From: Helcococcus massiliensis
GTDB taxonomy: Bacteria; Bacillota; Clostridia; Tissierellales; Peptoniphilaceae
Length of the DNA stretch: 64,000 nucleotides
Direction of reading: 5' to 3'
Assembly: GCF_900258485.1 (NCBI RefSeq)
Contig: NZ_OGVE01000004.1
Location: 109,274 to 173,273, forward strand
The position numbers were made by a program, and so were the translations under genes. This document shows, one piece after another, positions 36,874 to 46,318 of this stretch (position 1 is the stretch's first letter; each line of letters starts with the position of its first letter). The notes under the pieces are model-generated. The model was not told the DNA's origin and searched no databases. It saw nothing but the letters and a program-made list of their open reading frames with translations.

Positions 36874-37266
36874 ATGCAATATATTTATGATGATATAATT
36901 TTAAGTGATTTAAATTTAATAAATAGTGCAGTAAAAAATATATTGCTCGATACAAGGCGTATGCTTGAAGAAGATCTTTTCTTCGATTTTAGGCTTGTGT
37001 TAAATGAACTTTTGATAAATTGCTATGAGCATGGCAACAAGTGTGATTGTGATAAGAAGATTTTATTAAAATTAAAAATTGATAATAAAGAGATAAAAAT
37101 TTTAGTTCAAGATGAGGGATCTGGTGTAGCCTGTAGGCGAAAATATAATGTAGAAGAAAAAAGACCAGATGGCAGAGGACTCATCATAGTAGAGTCCCTA
37201 GTAGATGATATAAACTATGATAACAATAAAATAAGATGCAAAATCAAACTTACTCCAAATAATTAA
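36874..37266 (+). CDS. Small HATPase_c-domain protein (RsbW/anti-sigma-like)
   Basis: 130-residue protein consisting only of a GHKL ATPase fold: N box LVLNELLINCYEHGNKC, G1 VQDEGSG, G2 PDGRGLIIVESLV. That layout belongs to anti-sigma-factor kinases and related serine kinases, but no anti-anti-sigma or sigma gene is adjacent, so its partner is unknown. An ATG at 36796 would add 26 residues. I prefer 36874 because GGGAG stands just before it and the added residues look non-coding. Its stop codon lies inside the loop of the terminator that follows. Confidence 0.75.
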   Translation: MQYIYDDIILSDLNLINSAVKNILLDTRRMLEEDLFFDFRLVLNELLINCYEHGNKCDCDKKILLKLKIDNKEIKILVQDEGSGVACRRKYNVEEKRPDGRGLIIVESLVDDINYDNNKIRCKIKLTPNN

Positions 37267-37284
37267 TTTTTTGGAGTTTTTTAT
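37252..37284 (+). terminator. Terminator overlapping the end of the HATPase gene
   Basis: ACTCCAAA/TTTGGAGT stem (37252-37259 with 37270-37277) with a T-rich tail; the gene's stop codon is in the loop. Confidence 0.7.
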
Positions 37285-37332
37285 TTTATATAAGGCTTAA
37301 GTGTGATAAAATAGCATAAGCAAGGAGTTTTT

Positions 37333-39150
37333 ATGAAAAATATAAGAAATATAGCAATTATAGCCCATGTAGACCATGGTAAAACCACTTTAGTTGACTC
37401 AATGTTGAAACAAAGTGGTATTTTTAGGGCTAATCAAAAGGTAGAAGAAAGAGTAATGGATAGTGATGATATTGAAAAAGAAAGAGGAATCACTATTCTC
37501 TCAAAAAATACTGCAGTTAAATATAAAGATACAAAGATAAATATAGTTGACACACCAGGCCACTCCGACTTTGGTGGAGAAGTAGAACGTGTATTAAAAA
37601 TGGTTGATGGAGTTTTACTTTTAGTTGATGCCTTTGAGGGTGTTATGCCTCAAACTAAATTTGTTATTAAAAAGGCTATAGAGTTGAATTTGCCAGCAAT
37701 TATAGTGCTTAACAAAATTGATAAGGCGAATATTAGGGTGGAAGAAGTAGTTGATGAGATTTTAGACCTGTTTATCAAGCTAGAAGCACCAGATTCTTAT
37801 ATTGATTCACCTATCCTTTACGCATCAGGTAAGGCCGGTTTTGCAAGTAAAGAATTTGGTGAAGAAAAAGATAACCTGGATGACTTGATGGATACCATCA
37901 TAGACTATATACCAGAACCTAGTGGAGATGAAAATGCACCTTTACAAATGCTTATATCTACAACAGACTATTCAGAATATTTGGGTAGGATAGGTATAGG
38001 TAAGATAGGTGATGGTACTATAAAAACTGGCCAAGAAGTTATAATTAAAAACCACAATGATTCGGATAAATTACTTAAGGCTAAAATTACCAAGTTATAT
38101 GAATTTGAAGGTCTTAAAAGAGTAGAGGTAGACCAAGCCTCAGCGGGTTCTATTGTGGCTCTTTCTGGTGTTGAAGGCATTCATATTGGAGATAGTTTGC
38201 TTGAAAATGCAAATATGGATCCTATTGAATTTGTTAAAATATCAGAACCAACCTTGGCCATGAGATTTTTAATCAATGACTCGCCTTTTGCAGGCCTAGA
38301 TGGAGAATATGTAACTTCTAGACATTTGAGAAATAGGCTAAATAAAGAAAAAGAAACTGATGTGAGCTTGAGGGTTGAAGATACTGAAAGTACTGATGCA
38401 TTTAAGGTTTCAGGAAGAGGTGAGCTTCACTTGTCAGTATTGATTGAAAATATGAGAAGAGAAGGTTATGAATTCCAAGTTTCCAAACCAGAAGTTCTAT
38501 TTAAAGAGATAGATGGTAAGACCTATGAACCTATGGAAATAGTTACTATAGACGTGGAAGAAACTTATGTAGGTACTATTATAAATAAATTAGGATCAAG
38601 AAAGGCTAAAATGCAAAGCATGGAAACAACCTCAACAGGTTTTTCTAGGATAGTATTTAAAATGCCATCAAGAGGTCTAATTGGTTATAGGCAAGAATTT
38701 ATTTCTGATACCAAGGGAACAGGAATTATTAATACCGAATTTGATTCTTATGAAAGATACAAGGGAGATATACCAAGAAGACAAGTTGGTTCCTTGGTTG
38801 CCTTTGAACAAGGTGTTGCAACAGCCTATGCCCTTGATAGTGCTTGGAAAAGAGGAAATATCTTTATAGAACCAGGTGATGAAGTTTATGAAGGAATGAT
38901 CATTGGGGAAAATCCTAAGGGTCTAGAAATTGAAATAAATGTAATTAAAAGAAAAGCAAAAACCAATATAAGGGCAGCTGGGTCAGATGACGCTCCACTA
39001 TTACCTCCAGTGGTAGACTTAAGTTTGGAAGAAATGCTTGAATTTATCGAAAGTGATGAATATGTAGAAGTAACTCCAAAAAACTTAAGGATGAGAAAGA
39101 AGATTTTAAATACTCAATTGAGATTGAAATCAAAAAATAAAAAAGATTAA
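37333..39150 (+). CDS. typA: Translational GTPase TypA/BipA
   Basis: Ribosome-binding GTPase involved in 50S assembly and stress growth. The 605 residues have G1 AHVDHGKTTLVDS, the RGITI switch in ERGITILSKN, G3 DTPGHSDFGGEVER, G4 NKIDK, the beta-barrel domain II, and a C-terminal domain with the TypA-specific PSRGLIGYRQEF. The length is typical. AAGGAG precedes the ATG, and a possible extended -10 (TGTGATAAAAT) lies about 30 bases upstream. Confidence 0.97.
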   Translation: MKNIRNIAIIAHVDHGKTTLVDSMLKQSGIFRANQKVEERVMDSDDIEKERGITILSKNTAVKYKDTKINIVDTPGHSDFGGEVERVLKMVDGVLLLVDAFEGVMPQTKFVIKKAIELNLPAIIVLNKIDKANIRVEEVVDEILDLFIKLEAPDSYIDSPILYASGKAGFASKEFGEEKDNLDDLMDTIIDYIPEPSGDENAPLQMLISTTDYSEYLGRIGIGKIGDGTIKTGQEVIIKNHNDSDKLLKAKITKLYEFEGLKRVEVDQASAGSIVALSGVEGIHIGDSLLENANMDPIEFVKISEPTLAMRFLINDSPFAGLDGEYVTSRHLRNRLNKEKETDVSLRVEDTESTDAFKVSGRGELHLSVLIENMRREGYEFQVSKPEVLFKEIDGKTYEPMEIVTIDVEETYVGTIINKLGSRKAKMQSMETTSTGFSRIVFKMPSRGLIGYRQEFISDTKGTGIINTEFDSYERYKGDIPRRQVGSLVAFEQGVATAYALDSAWKRGNIFIEPGDEVYEGMIIGENPKGLEIEINVIKRKAKTNIRAAGSDDAPLLPPVVDLSLEEMLEFIESDEYVEVTPKNLRMRKKILNTQLRLKSKNKKD

Positions 39151-39157
39151 AAAAAGA

Positions 39158-39195
39158 AAATCTAAGTTAGCTAAAATAGCTAGCTTAGATTTTTT
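39158..39195. terminator. Bidirectional terminator between typA and the sulfatase-fold gene
   Basis: 16-bp stem 39158-39173 with 39177-39192 (one G-T pair), loop AAA, T tract on the plus strand and A tract on the other side. Confidence 0.88.
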
Positions 39196-39196
39196 G

Positions 39197-40675
39197 CTAT
39201 CTATTTATTTGAGTAAGGTCTAAATAATCTTTCGATTTTCTTTCTAATTCAATAGTAAATTTATCATAACCATAAGTTTCTGCTAGGGTCTTTTGTCCAG
39301 AAAATAAATCTACTCCAAGTCCTAGCCTATTTCCTTCGATTTCTACATCCATGGATGATAAAATGCTTGGGAAAATATCAAAGGTGGTAGCCTGTCTATT
39401 TTTAGAATGTTCATCTGTTTTATCAGTATTGATAAAGGTGTTGTAAACATGTCTATTATTTTCATCAAAGGCAGCTTCCTGCATTGAAATATGGTCGCCG
39501 GTGATGACTATTACAGTATCCTCATAAAAATCTTGGGTTTTTATCCATTTTACAAATTCTCCAACTTTTTTTGAAGAACAGTGGTAAGAGTTGTAGTAGG
39601 CCTTGTCATAAGGTAACTCACATGAATCATCTGTATAACCATCTATAAAATGGGTGTCAACTGTCAACAATTTAAAAGCAAAAGGTTCATCTTTTTTAGC
39701 TAATTTTGTAATTTCATCTTTTGCTATAGAAAATAGCTTCTCATCTTCAAAGCCCCAAAAGACCTTGTAATCTTCATCGATGATTTCATTTTCTATAGCC
39801 TTATAATAATCATAAACTTCATAGCCGTGCTTTTCATAAAAGACCTTCCTATCATGGAAGTCTCCGTCAGATCCCATCAATATTTCTAGATTGTAGCCAT
39901 TATCCTTTAATATATCTCCCATAGTAACAAGATTAGGTAGGGCAGGATCAAAGTCTTTATGAGATGTATAAATAGTTTTGAAATGCATGCCACTTTCCTG
40001 GGTTATCATAGCCCCTTGGGTCCAGGTTGCTCCCGGTGTTTGCATAAAACCACCTAAAGTTTCACTTGCTGAAAAGTTAATGCCCTCCTTAGCTAATTCT
40101 TCAAGTTCTGGAGTTATAGTCTTATCGAAATCTCCACCGTTTTCTTTAGAAAAAACAGATGTTTCCATAGATTCTAAGTAGATATGGATAAGATTTTTCT
40201 TTTTTTCAGGGAATGTAATTTCAACTGAAGCAGGGTTAACATATTCATCCTCATATATTTCTGTATCAAAAATATTGTTATATAAGTAAGAATAAAAATT
40301 AAAAACAAAGCCCAATACTACAATAGCTATTATTATCAAGATAGCAAGTATTTTATTAGCATTCTTATATAAAAACATTCTTACTTTATAAAGCTTAGAA
40401 TCTGTACCAAAAATATTTTCAAATTTACCATTTATCTTGTCGGATTTCCTTAAAAGCAAGTATGAAATAAAAAAGACCAATAGAAATATTGGTAGGGCTG
40501 ACTTTATAATGTCAAATACCACCTTCAAGGAGGTTCCCTTATTGTTAGCAAAGATTGTTGCAAAAATATTCTCAAAGTTTGTAATTGTATAAGTTAAACT
40601 ATAATAAATTGAAGTTGTTACTAGTAATGAAAATATTATGACTAGTAATAAGTTTCCTAAATTTTTCTTTTTCAT
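39197..40675 (-). CDS. Phosphoglycerol transferase / LTA synthase-family membrane enzyme
   Basis: Alkaline-phosphatase-superfamily enzyme of 492 residues, probably moving glycerol-phosphate or a related group onto an envelope glycan. Three hydrophobic segments occur in the first 145 residues (about 8-28, 52-72 and 108-130), then an extracellular sulfatase-fold domain. Active-site features are the first metal-site segment IHIYLESMETS, the nucleophile region GATWTQGAMITQESGM, and the metal ligands in VIVITGDHISM. The GxxWTxxxM nucleophile block resembles OpgB/MdoB phosphoglycerol transferases more than LtaS. The protein also has fewer membrane helices than LtaS. It is monocistronic and faces typA. 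Confidence 0.8.
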   Translation of the reverse strand: MKKKNLGNLLLVIIFSLLVTTSIYYSLTYTITNFENIFATIFANNKGTSLKVVFDIIKSALPIFLLVFFISYLLLRKSDKINGKFENIFGTDSKLYKVRMFLYKNANKILAILIIIAIVVLGFVFNFYSYLYNNIFDTEIYEDEYVNPASVEITFPEKKKNLIHIYLESMETSVFSKENGGDFDKTITPELEELAKEGINFSASETLGGFMQTPGATWTQGAMITQESGMHFKTIYTSHKDFDPALPNLVTMGDILKDNGYNLEILMGSDGDFHDRKVFYEKHGYEVYDYYKAIENEIIDEDYKVFWGFEDEKLFSIAKDEITKLAKKDEPFAFKLLTVDTHFIDGYTDDSCELPYDKAYYNSYHCSSKKVGEFVKWIKTQDFYEDTVIVITGDHISMQEAAFDENNRHVYNTFINTDKTDEHSKNRQATTFDIFPSILSSMDVEIEGNRLGLGVDLFSGQKTLAETYGYDKFTIELERKSKDYLDLTQINR

Positions 40676-40758
40676 TATTCATCCTTTTCTAAAACTTAAT
40701 CTATTATATCACATAGCTGAAAATTGATTAAAAAAATAGTAAATAAAGGCCAAGTGAT

Positions 40759-40812
40759 TTTACATATATTTAACATTAGGCATATATCAATTTAACAATC
40801 GGGTAATACTAT
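40759..40812 (+). promoter_or_regulatory. Candidate Pho box and PhoP-dependent promoter of pstS
   Basis: TTTACA (40759), TTAACA (40770) and TTAACA (40792) lie on one face of the helix with 11-bp and 22-bp steps; a weak fourth position (CATATA at 40781) fills the gap. This matches the TT(A/T/C)ACA repeats with 11-bp phasing bound by PhoP in Bacillus. A -10-like TACTAT at 40807-40812 has no proper -35, as expected of an activated promoter. A 5' hairpin (GATAAAG/CTTTATC, 40825-40831 with 40837-40843) follows in the leader. Confidence 0.6.
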
Positions 40813-40864
40813 TTACTTAACGAGGATAAAGAACTACTTTATCTCAAAATTAAAAGGAGTAAAT

Positions 40865-41845
40865 ATGAAAAAAATAATATCAATATTGTTAGCATTAGTT
40901 TTAACCTTATCTTTGGTGGCATGTTCAAATAATACCAAAGAAACAGAGGCTGAAAAACCAACAGAAACAAAAACAGAAGGGAATACTGGAACAGAAGGCG
41001 GCAGCGCAACAGGTTCAATCAACGTTTATACACGTGATGCTTCATCAGGTACAAGAGGTGCTTTCGAAGAATTAATCGACTTTGAAGGTAAGTTAACTGA
41101 CAAGGCAGCTGAAACTTCAGGTAATGGTGATATGGCAACAAAAGTTGGCCAAGATGCCAATGCTATAGGTTATGTTTCATTAACAACAGACTTCCAAGCA
41201 AACAAAATTAAAGCTCTTCAATATGAAGGCGTAGAAGCAACAGAAGAAAATGTATTAAATGGTTCATACGCATTAAAGAGACCATTCTCATATGTAACAA
41301 GAGCTGCAGATGATTATGCAGATGAAAATGTGAAAAAATTAGTAGATGCATTTATGGTATTTATGACTGAATCAACAGAAGGTCTAGAAGCTGTAGCATC
41401 AGCTGGTGGTATTGTTGACGTAAAAGCTGGAAAACCATGGGAAGAATTAAAGGCTAACCACCCAGTTGTAGACCAAGATAACTCAGCTTTAAGTATCAGA
41501 ACAGGTGGATCAACATCAGTAGAAAAAGCTCTTAAGGCAGCTATTGAAGCATTCCAACCATTAGCAGGTAATGTACAATTTGTTACAGCACATACAGGTT
41601 CAAGTGATGGATACAAGAGAGTTTTAGGTGATGAAAAAGATGGAGCAAACGCAGCAGACATCGGATTTGCATCAAGAGAATTTAAGACCGAAGAAGATGT
41701 AGCAAAGGGTATGCATACAGGAGTATTTGCCCAAGATGCAGTTGTTGTAGCTGTAGCAGAATCAAACCCACTAACAAACTTAACAAAACAACAAATATTT
41801 GACATCTTTACAGGTGCTGTAAATACATGGGAAGAAGTAAAATAA
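40865..41845 (+). CDS. pstS: Phosphate ABC transporter substrate-binding lipoprotein
   Basis: Captures phosphate outside the membrane. The 326-residue protein has a signal peptide with lipobox LVAC (Cys20), a T/E/G-rich spacer, then the phosphate-binding fold. It has the phosphate-binding segments YTRDASSGTRGAFEELI and GSSDGYKRVLG, and ends in the usual FTGAVNTWEEV. It is the first gene of the pst operon, behind the candidate Pho box. A hairpin after it should make pstS more abundant than the later genes. Confidence 0.95.
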   Translation: MKKIISILLALVLTLSLVACSNNTKETEAEKPTETKTEGNTGTEGGSATGSINVYTRDASSGTRGAFEELIDFEGKLTDKAAETSGNGDMATKVGQDANAIGYVSLTTDFQANKIKALQYEGVEATEENVLNGSYALKRPFSYVTRAADDYADENVKKLVDAFMVFMTESTEGLEAVASAGGIVDVKAGKPWEELKANHPVVDQDNSALSIRTGGSTSVEKALKAAIEAFQPLAGNVQFVTAHTGSSDGYKRVLGDEKDGANAADIGFASREFKTEEDVAKGMHTGVFAQDAVVVAVAESNPLTNLTKQQIFDIFTGAVNTWEEVK

Positions 41846-41868
41846 TAAGTTAAAATAAGTACTGAATA

Positions 41869-41906
41869 AATAGGGGCTAGGTCTTAGGGTCTACCCCTAT
41901 TTTTCC
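41869..41906 (+). terminator. Attenuating hairpin between pstS and pstC
   Basis: AATAGGGG/CCCCTATT stem with a one-base bulge and an inner TAG/CTA helix (41869-41880 with 41891-41901), then TTTTCC. It is probably a partial terminator inside the pst operon. Confidence 0.65.
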
Positions 41907-41934
41907 AATATTACAAAAAGTTGAAGGAGACCAC

Positions 41935-42921
41935 ATGAAAGAAAAAGATAGTAGTTTCGTAAATATACGAGATGAAATTAGTGCATCCTCAAGAAAAAGA
42001 AGGGAAAATACAGATAAGTTTTTTAGGTATTCATTTTTATTGGCTGCTATTATTTCTGCCATAATGATAATCCTTATATTTTTCTTTGTTGGTAAAAAAG
42101 GGATAGGACCATTTTTACCAAGCTATGGACAAGCGGGAGGAGCAAGTCAACAGCAAAACATCTTTAGTTTTTTAACAGGAATGACTTGGAGGCCTGACCA
42201 AAACCCAGCTGTTTATGGAGTAGGCTTTATTATAATCAATACACTTGTATCTGCATTTTTGGCAGCTATTTTAGCTTTTCCAATTTCAGTTCTAAGTGCC
42301 TTATTTATAGTAAAAGTTGCACCTAAGAAATTAAGAATGTTTTTTACCAGTGTTGTTGAACTATTGGCAGCTATCCCTTCAGTAGTTTACGGGGTTTTTG
42401 CTGCTGCAAATATAAGTAGTTTAGTAGATAATATAGCTGGTCTATTTGGACAAAGTACCCACGGGGGACTATCAACCTTGACAGTAGCCTTGCTATTGGC
42501 AATCATGATATATCCAACTATTACATCTATAGCAATCAATGCCATAGCCGCAGTAGATAAAAATATAGAATTAGGATCTTTAGCCTTGGGAGCATCTAAA
42601 ACTCAAACTAATTTTAAATTAGTTTTAACCGCCGCTAAATCCGGTATTTTTGCAGGTTTAATATTAGGATTAGGTAGGGCCTTTGGTGAAGCTACTGCTG
42701 TTTCAATGGTAGCTGGTAATGCCATGGTTGGACCAAGTTTTAACCTATTTGACACTACCAGAACCCTTACCTCAACTATGCTATCTGGCTTGCACGAAAC
42801 ATCAGGTATAGACTATGATATAAGATTTTCAGTAGGTATTGTATTGATGATAATTGTATTGATTACAAACCTATCTATTCAACTAGTAAAAAGAAAGATA
42901 GGAGGTATAGCTAATGAATAA
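41935..42921 (+). CDS. pstC: Phosphate ABC transporter permease PstC
   Basis: Membrane subunit of the phosphate transporter. It has 328 residues with six hydrophobic segments; the first follows a charged N-terminus of about 35 residues. The EAA-type loop reads ELGSLALGASKTQTNFKLVLTAAKSGI, which contacts PstB. FGEATAVSMVAGNA follows, as in PstC. It overlaps pstA by 8 bp. Confidence 0.95.
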   Translation: MKEKDSSFVNIRDEISASSRKRRENTDKFFRYSFLLAAIISAIMIILIFFFVGKKGIGPFLPSYGQAGGASQQQNIFSFLTGMTWRPDQNPAVYGVGFIIINTLVSAFLAAILAFPISVLSALFIVKVAPKKLRMFFTSVVELLAAIPSVVYGVFAAANISSLVDNIAGLFGQSTHGGLSTLTVALLLAIMIYPTITSIAINAIAAVDKNIELGSLALGASKTQTNFKLVLTAAKSGIFAGLILGLGRAFGEATAVSMVAGNAMVGPSFNLFDTTRTLTSTMLSGLHETSGIDYDIRFSVGIVLMIIVLITNLSIQLVKRKIGGIANE

Positions 42922-44188
42922 TCAAGATAATATACAATTAACCTCAATAAGCACCCATAGGGGAATGACTAAGAAAAGAAAGATAAGTGATGGAATAAGA
43001 AACTTTATGACCTACTTATCTATAGCTATAGCCATATTTGTCTTAGGTTCAGTATTTGTTTATGTATTCAATAGAGGATGGGATAGCTTGTCTTGGGATT
43101 TAATCAAAGGAAACTACCATAAAACAAATTACATGGTTAACTTTGAAGATGGTAAGGCAGGAAGTTTTACGAAACCGGACAATTTATCTGAAAATGAATA
43201 TTTTTCTGAAAAATTTGGTTTTGCAGTTGAGGATGCTGTAGATTCTTCCAAAACAAGTTTAATCCTTGTAAGTTATATAGATGAAAATTCTCCTTTAAAT
43301 ACTGCAGTAAATGCTATAGCCGGAGAAACAAAAGGACAAAAGCAAGAAATAGGCAGGGTAAATGTTGATAGGATTAGCTTTAGAACAACTGATGATAAAG
43401 TTCAGTCAGCAGGTATAAAGGCTAAGCAAAATGCCCAATCCATGGTTGAAAGTCTAGATGCTAACGGAGCGACCCTAGTATCTATGAATTACCAAAACCA
43501 GGCAGGAGGTATAAGGGGATCACTTCAAGCAACCCTTATGTTGATAGGGCTAACTCTTTTATTTGCCTTACCTATAGGAATATTTGCAGCTATTTACTTA
43601 AATGAATTAGCTCCAGACAATAAACTTACACAATTTATGAGATCATGTATAGAAATGCTTAATGCGGTTCCTTCTATAGTATTTGGGTTAATGGGTATGG
43701 TTGTATTCTTCCCATTCACAGCCCTTTTTGGAGCGACTACACCAAATATCTTACTGGGTGCCTTGACCATGGTAGTTGTTATTTTACCAGTTATTATAAG
43801 GCAAACAGAAGAGGCACTTATAGCAGTTCCAAATAAATTAAGGATGGGATCTTTGGCCCTAGGTGCAACAGAAACTCAAACAGTATTTAAGGTTGTATTG
43901 CCAAATGCCTTAGCAGGTATACTTACAGCTGTCCTATTATCAGTTTCTCGTATAATAGGGGAATCAGCAGCCTTGCTATTTACAATGGGTACCTTTGTAT
44001 CAGACCAACCACAAATTACCGGAAGAGCAACATCATTAGCTGTTCAAATCTGGTCAGTCATGAGTGGTGAGCAACCAAACTTTGAACTAGCATCTGCTAT
44101 TTCGATAATCGTATTGGCTATAACACTTGTATTAAATATTTCAGTTAAGATAATTACAAGTAGATTAAATAAAAAATGGAAGGAATAA
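42914..44188 (+). CDS. pstA: Phosphate ABC transporter permease PstA with an extra external domain
   Basis: Second membrane subunit. The 424 residues are well above the usual 280-300. After the first membrane helix (about 33-55) there is a hydrophilic insert of roughly 130 residues (about 60-195), which should lie outside the cell, before the five-helix transport core begins. The core is normal: [13 protein letters not shown], the EAA loop [27 protein letters not shown] and [13 protein letters not shown]. The insert has no cysteines and no motif I know. The gene overlaps pstC and is followed after 2 bp by pstB. Confidence 0.93.
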   Translation: MNNQDNIQLTSISTHRGMTKKRKISDGIRNFMTYLSIAIAIFVLGSVFVYVFNRGWDSLSWDLIKGNYHKTNYMVNFEDGKAGSFTKPDNLSENEYFSEKFGFAVEDAVDSSKTSLILVSYIDENSPLNTAVNAIAGETKGQKQEIGRVNVDRISFRTTDDKVQSAGIKAKQNAQSMVESLDANGATLVSMNYQNQAGGIRGSLQATLMLIGLTLLFALPIGIFAAIYLNELAPDNKLTQFMRSCIEMLNAVPSIVFGLMGMVVFFPFTALFGATTPNILLGALTMVVVILPVIIRQTEEALIAVPNKLRMGSLALGATETQTVFKVVLPNALAGILTAVLLSVSRIIGESAALLFTMGTFVSDQPQITGRATSLAVQIWSVMSGEQPNFELASAISIIVLAITLVLNISVKIITSRLNKKWKE

Positions 44189-44190
44189 AA

Positions 44191-44970
44191 ATGGTAGAAA
44201 AGATAAAAGACAATAATGTAATGTTTAGAATAGAAGATTTAGATCTTTACTACAATGATTTCCAAGCTCTAAAAGGGATTACTATGGACATACCTGCCAA
44301 CCAGGTTACAGCCTTTATAGGACCTTCAGGTTGTGGAAAATCCACCTTATTAAGATGTTTAAATAGGATGAATGACTTAATTGAAGGATGTAGGGTAGAA
44401 GGTAAAATTCTTTTAGAGGGTGATAAAGATATAAAGGCTTCTGATATGGATGTGGTTGAGCTTAGAACAGAAGTAGGAATGGTATTCCAACAAGCTAACC
44501 CATTCCCAATGAGTATTTATGACAATGTAGTCTATGGTTTAAGAGTCCAAGGGATAAAAGATAAAAAAATCTTAGACAGGGTTGTTGAAGATTCCTTGAA
44601 AAAAGCAGCCCTATGGGATGAAGTAAAGGATGATCTAAATAAATTAGGTACAAATCTTTCAGGTGGTCAGCAACAAAGACTATGTATAGCAAGGGCTATA
44701 GCCTTGCAACCAAGCGTAATATTGATGGACGAACCAACATCTGCTCTAGACCCAATAGCAACTTCTAAGATAGAAGACTTGATGGAAGAGTTGAAAAAAG
44801 ATTATACTATTATTATAGTAACCCACTCTATGAGTCAGGCTGCTAGAATTTCAGATAGGACAGCCTTCTTCTACTTGGGAGAATTAATTGAATATGACAC
44901 AACTCAAAACATATTCAACAATCCAAAAGAAGAAAGAACAGAAAACTATATTTCAGGTAGATTTGGTTAA
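44191..44970 (+). CDS. pstB: Phosphate ABC transporter ATP-binding protein PstB
   Basis: ATPase of the phosphate transporter. Motifs: Walker [11 protein letters not shown]-loop [16 protein letters not shown] (diagnostic for PstB), signature [16 protein letters not shown], Walker [15 protein letters not shown]-loop VTHSM. The C-terminus ENYISGRFG is also typical. An ATG at 44176 lies inside pstA, but AAGGA at 44180-44184 positions the ATG at 44191, 2 bp after the pstA stop. Confidence 0.96.
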   Translation: MVEKIKDNNVMFRIEDLDLYYNDFQALKGITMDIPANQVTAFIGPSGCGKSTLLRCLNRMNDLIEGCRVEGKILLEGDKDIKASDMDVVELRTEVGMVFQQANPFPMSIYDNVVYGLRVQGIKDKKILDRVVEDSLKKAALWDEVKDDLNKLGTNLSGGQQQRLCIARAIALQPSVILMDEPTSALDPIATSKIEDLMEELKKDYTIIIVTHSMSQAARISDRTAFFYLGELIEYDTTQNIFNNPKEERTENYISGRFG

Positions 44971-44980
44971 TGGAGGGCAA

Positions 44981-45631
44981 ATGAGACTTAGATTTGAAGA
45001 AAAACTAAACAGGTTAGATGATTTGTTGATAGAAATGGGTAAATTAGTTACAGGATCTATTGAAAATGCTGTAAGAGCCCTTGAAGAAAAAAATGTGGAA
45101 TTAGCTAAGGAAGTTTATGAATCTGACGCTGAAATAAATAAGATGGAAGATGAAATTGAATCTTTAGCCCTTACCATATTACTTACTGAAAAACCTGTAG
45201 CATCAGACTTTAGGTTTGTAACTACAACAATGAAAATGATTAATGATCTAGAAAGAATAGGTGACCAAGCAGCAGATATTTCTTACTTGATACTTAAGCT
45301 AAACAATAGGTCATATGAGCCTAGCGACTTAGGTTCTATCAAGGGTATGGCAGCAATCACTGTAAAAATGCTAGAAGATACTTTGACAGCCTACCTATCT
45401 GGAGACCTAGACTTGACAGAGCAAGTATTGACAAGGGATGACCAAGTTGATGAATATTTCCATAAGGTTAGAGAAGAAGTTATAAAAGATATCAAAGAAG
45501 AAAGATTTGCAACCAAAAATTCTCTAGATATTTTCTTAATTGCTAAATATTTAGAAAGAATTGGAGACCACGCTGAAAATATAGCGGAAGAGGTTTATTA
45601 TTCAATAACAGCAAAAAATTACAAAAAATAG
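44981..45631 (+). CDS. phoU: Phosphate transport regulator PhoU
   Basis: Links Pst transport state to PhoR signalling. From the ATG at 44981 it has 216 residues, the usual length, with two three-helix PhoU repeats. Each contains the metal-binding E/D-rich pattern (VASDFRFVTTTMKMINDLERIGDQAADI and the matching FLIAKYLERIGDHAENIAEEV). A longer frame starting at 44888 lies inside pstB. GGAGG before 44981 decides the start. Confidence 0.94.
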   Translation: MRLRFEEKLNRLDDLLIEMGKLVTGSIENAVRALEEKNVELAKEVYESDAEINKMEDEIESLALTILLTEKPVASDFRFVTTTMKMINDLERIGDQAADISYLILKLNNRSYEPSDLGSIKGMAAITVKMLEDTLTAYLSGDLDLTEQVLTRDDQVDEYFHKVREEVIKDIKEERFATKNSLDIFLIAKYLERIGDHAENIAEEVYYSITAKNYKK

Positions 45632-45639
45632 GAGAAGAC

Positions 45640-46317
45640 ATGCGTAATATAGTAGTAGTTGAAGATGATCAAAATATAAGAGACCTATTAGTTTATGCAC
45701 TTAATAATAATGGATATAGGGGATTTGGTTATCCTGGCTATGAATCTTTTTTCGCAAATATAAAAGAAGTAAACCCATCCTTGATACTTTTAGATCTTAT
45801 GCTAGATGGCAAAGATGGTTATCAAATATTAAAAGAATTGCGAGAAAGTGAAGATTACAAGGATATCCCAGTTATTATTATTACAGCTAAAGATAATGAG
45901 TTTGACAAGGTTAAGGGTCTTGACATGGGAGCTGATGACTATATTACAAAGCCTTTTGGTGTTTTAGAAACTATTTCTAGGATAAAGGCTCTCCTAAGAA
46001 GAGTTCCTCAAAATGACACTAGTGTATCTGTTATAGATTATGAAGGTGTTTTAATTGACTATAAAAAAAGAAAAGTTTTTGTAGAAGGTGAAGAGATTAT
46101 TCTTACTTATAAGGAATTTGAAATGCTTTATTACCTAATGGAAAATAAAAACATTGTTATAAGTAGAAATAAATTAATGGAACAGGTATGGGGTTTTGAC
46201 TATGCAGGAGAAACAAGGACCATAGATGTTCATGTAAGGACTCTTAGACAAAAACTTGGTAAAAAAGGAAAATTAATAAAAACTGTAAGAAATGTAGGCT
46301 ATAAATTAGGAGAATAG
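45640..46317 (+). CDS. phoP: OmpR-family response regulator, probably PhoP/PhoB
   Basis: DNA-binding regulator, 225 residues. The receiver domain has the acidic pair in VVEDDQNIRD, the phospho-acceptor aspartate in SLILLDLMLDG, the conserved Thr in IIITAKD and the Lys in DDYITKPFG. The C-terminal winged helix carries LTYKEFEMLYYLMENKN and RTIDVHVRTLRQKLG. Placement directly after pstSCAB-phoU and before a kinase makes the phosphate role likely, and the upstream Pho box would be its target. Confidence 0.9.
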   Translation: MRNIVVVEDDQNIRDLLVYALNNNGYRGFGYPGYESFFANIKEVNPSLILLDLMLDGKDGYQILKELRESEDYKDIPVIIITAKDNEFDKVKGLDMGADDYITKPFGVLETISRIKALLRRVPQNDTSVSVIDYEGVLIDYKKRKVFVEGEEIILTYKEFEMLYYLMENKNIVISRNKLMEQVWGFDYAGETRTIDVHVRTLRQKLGKKGKLIKTVRNVGYKLGE

Positions 46318-46318
46318 T

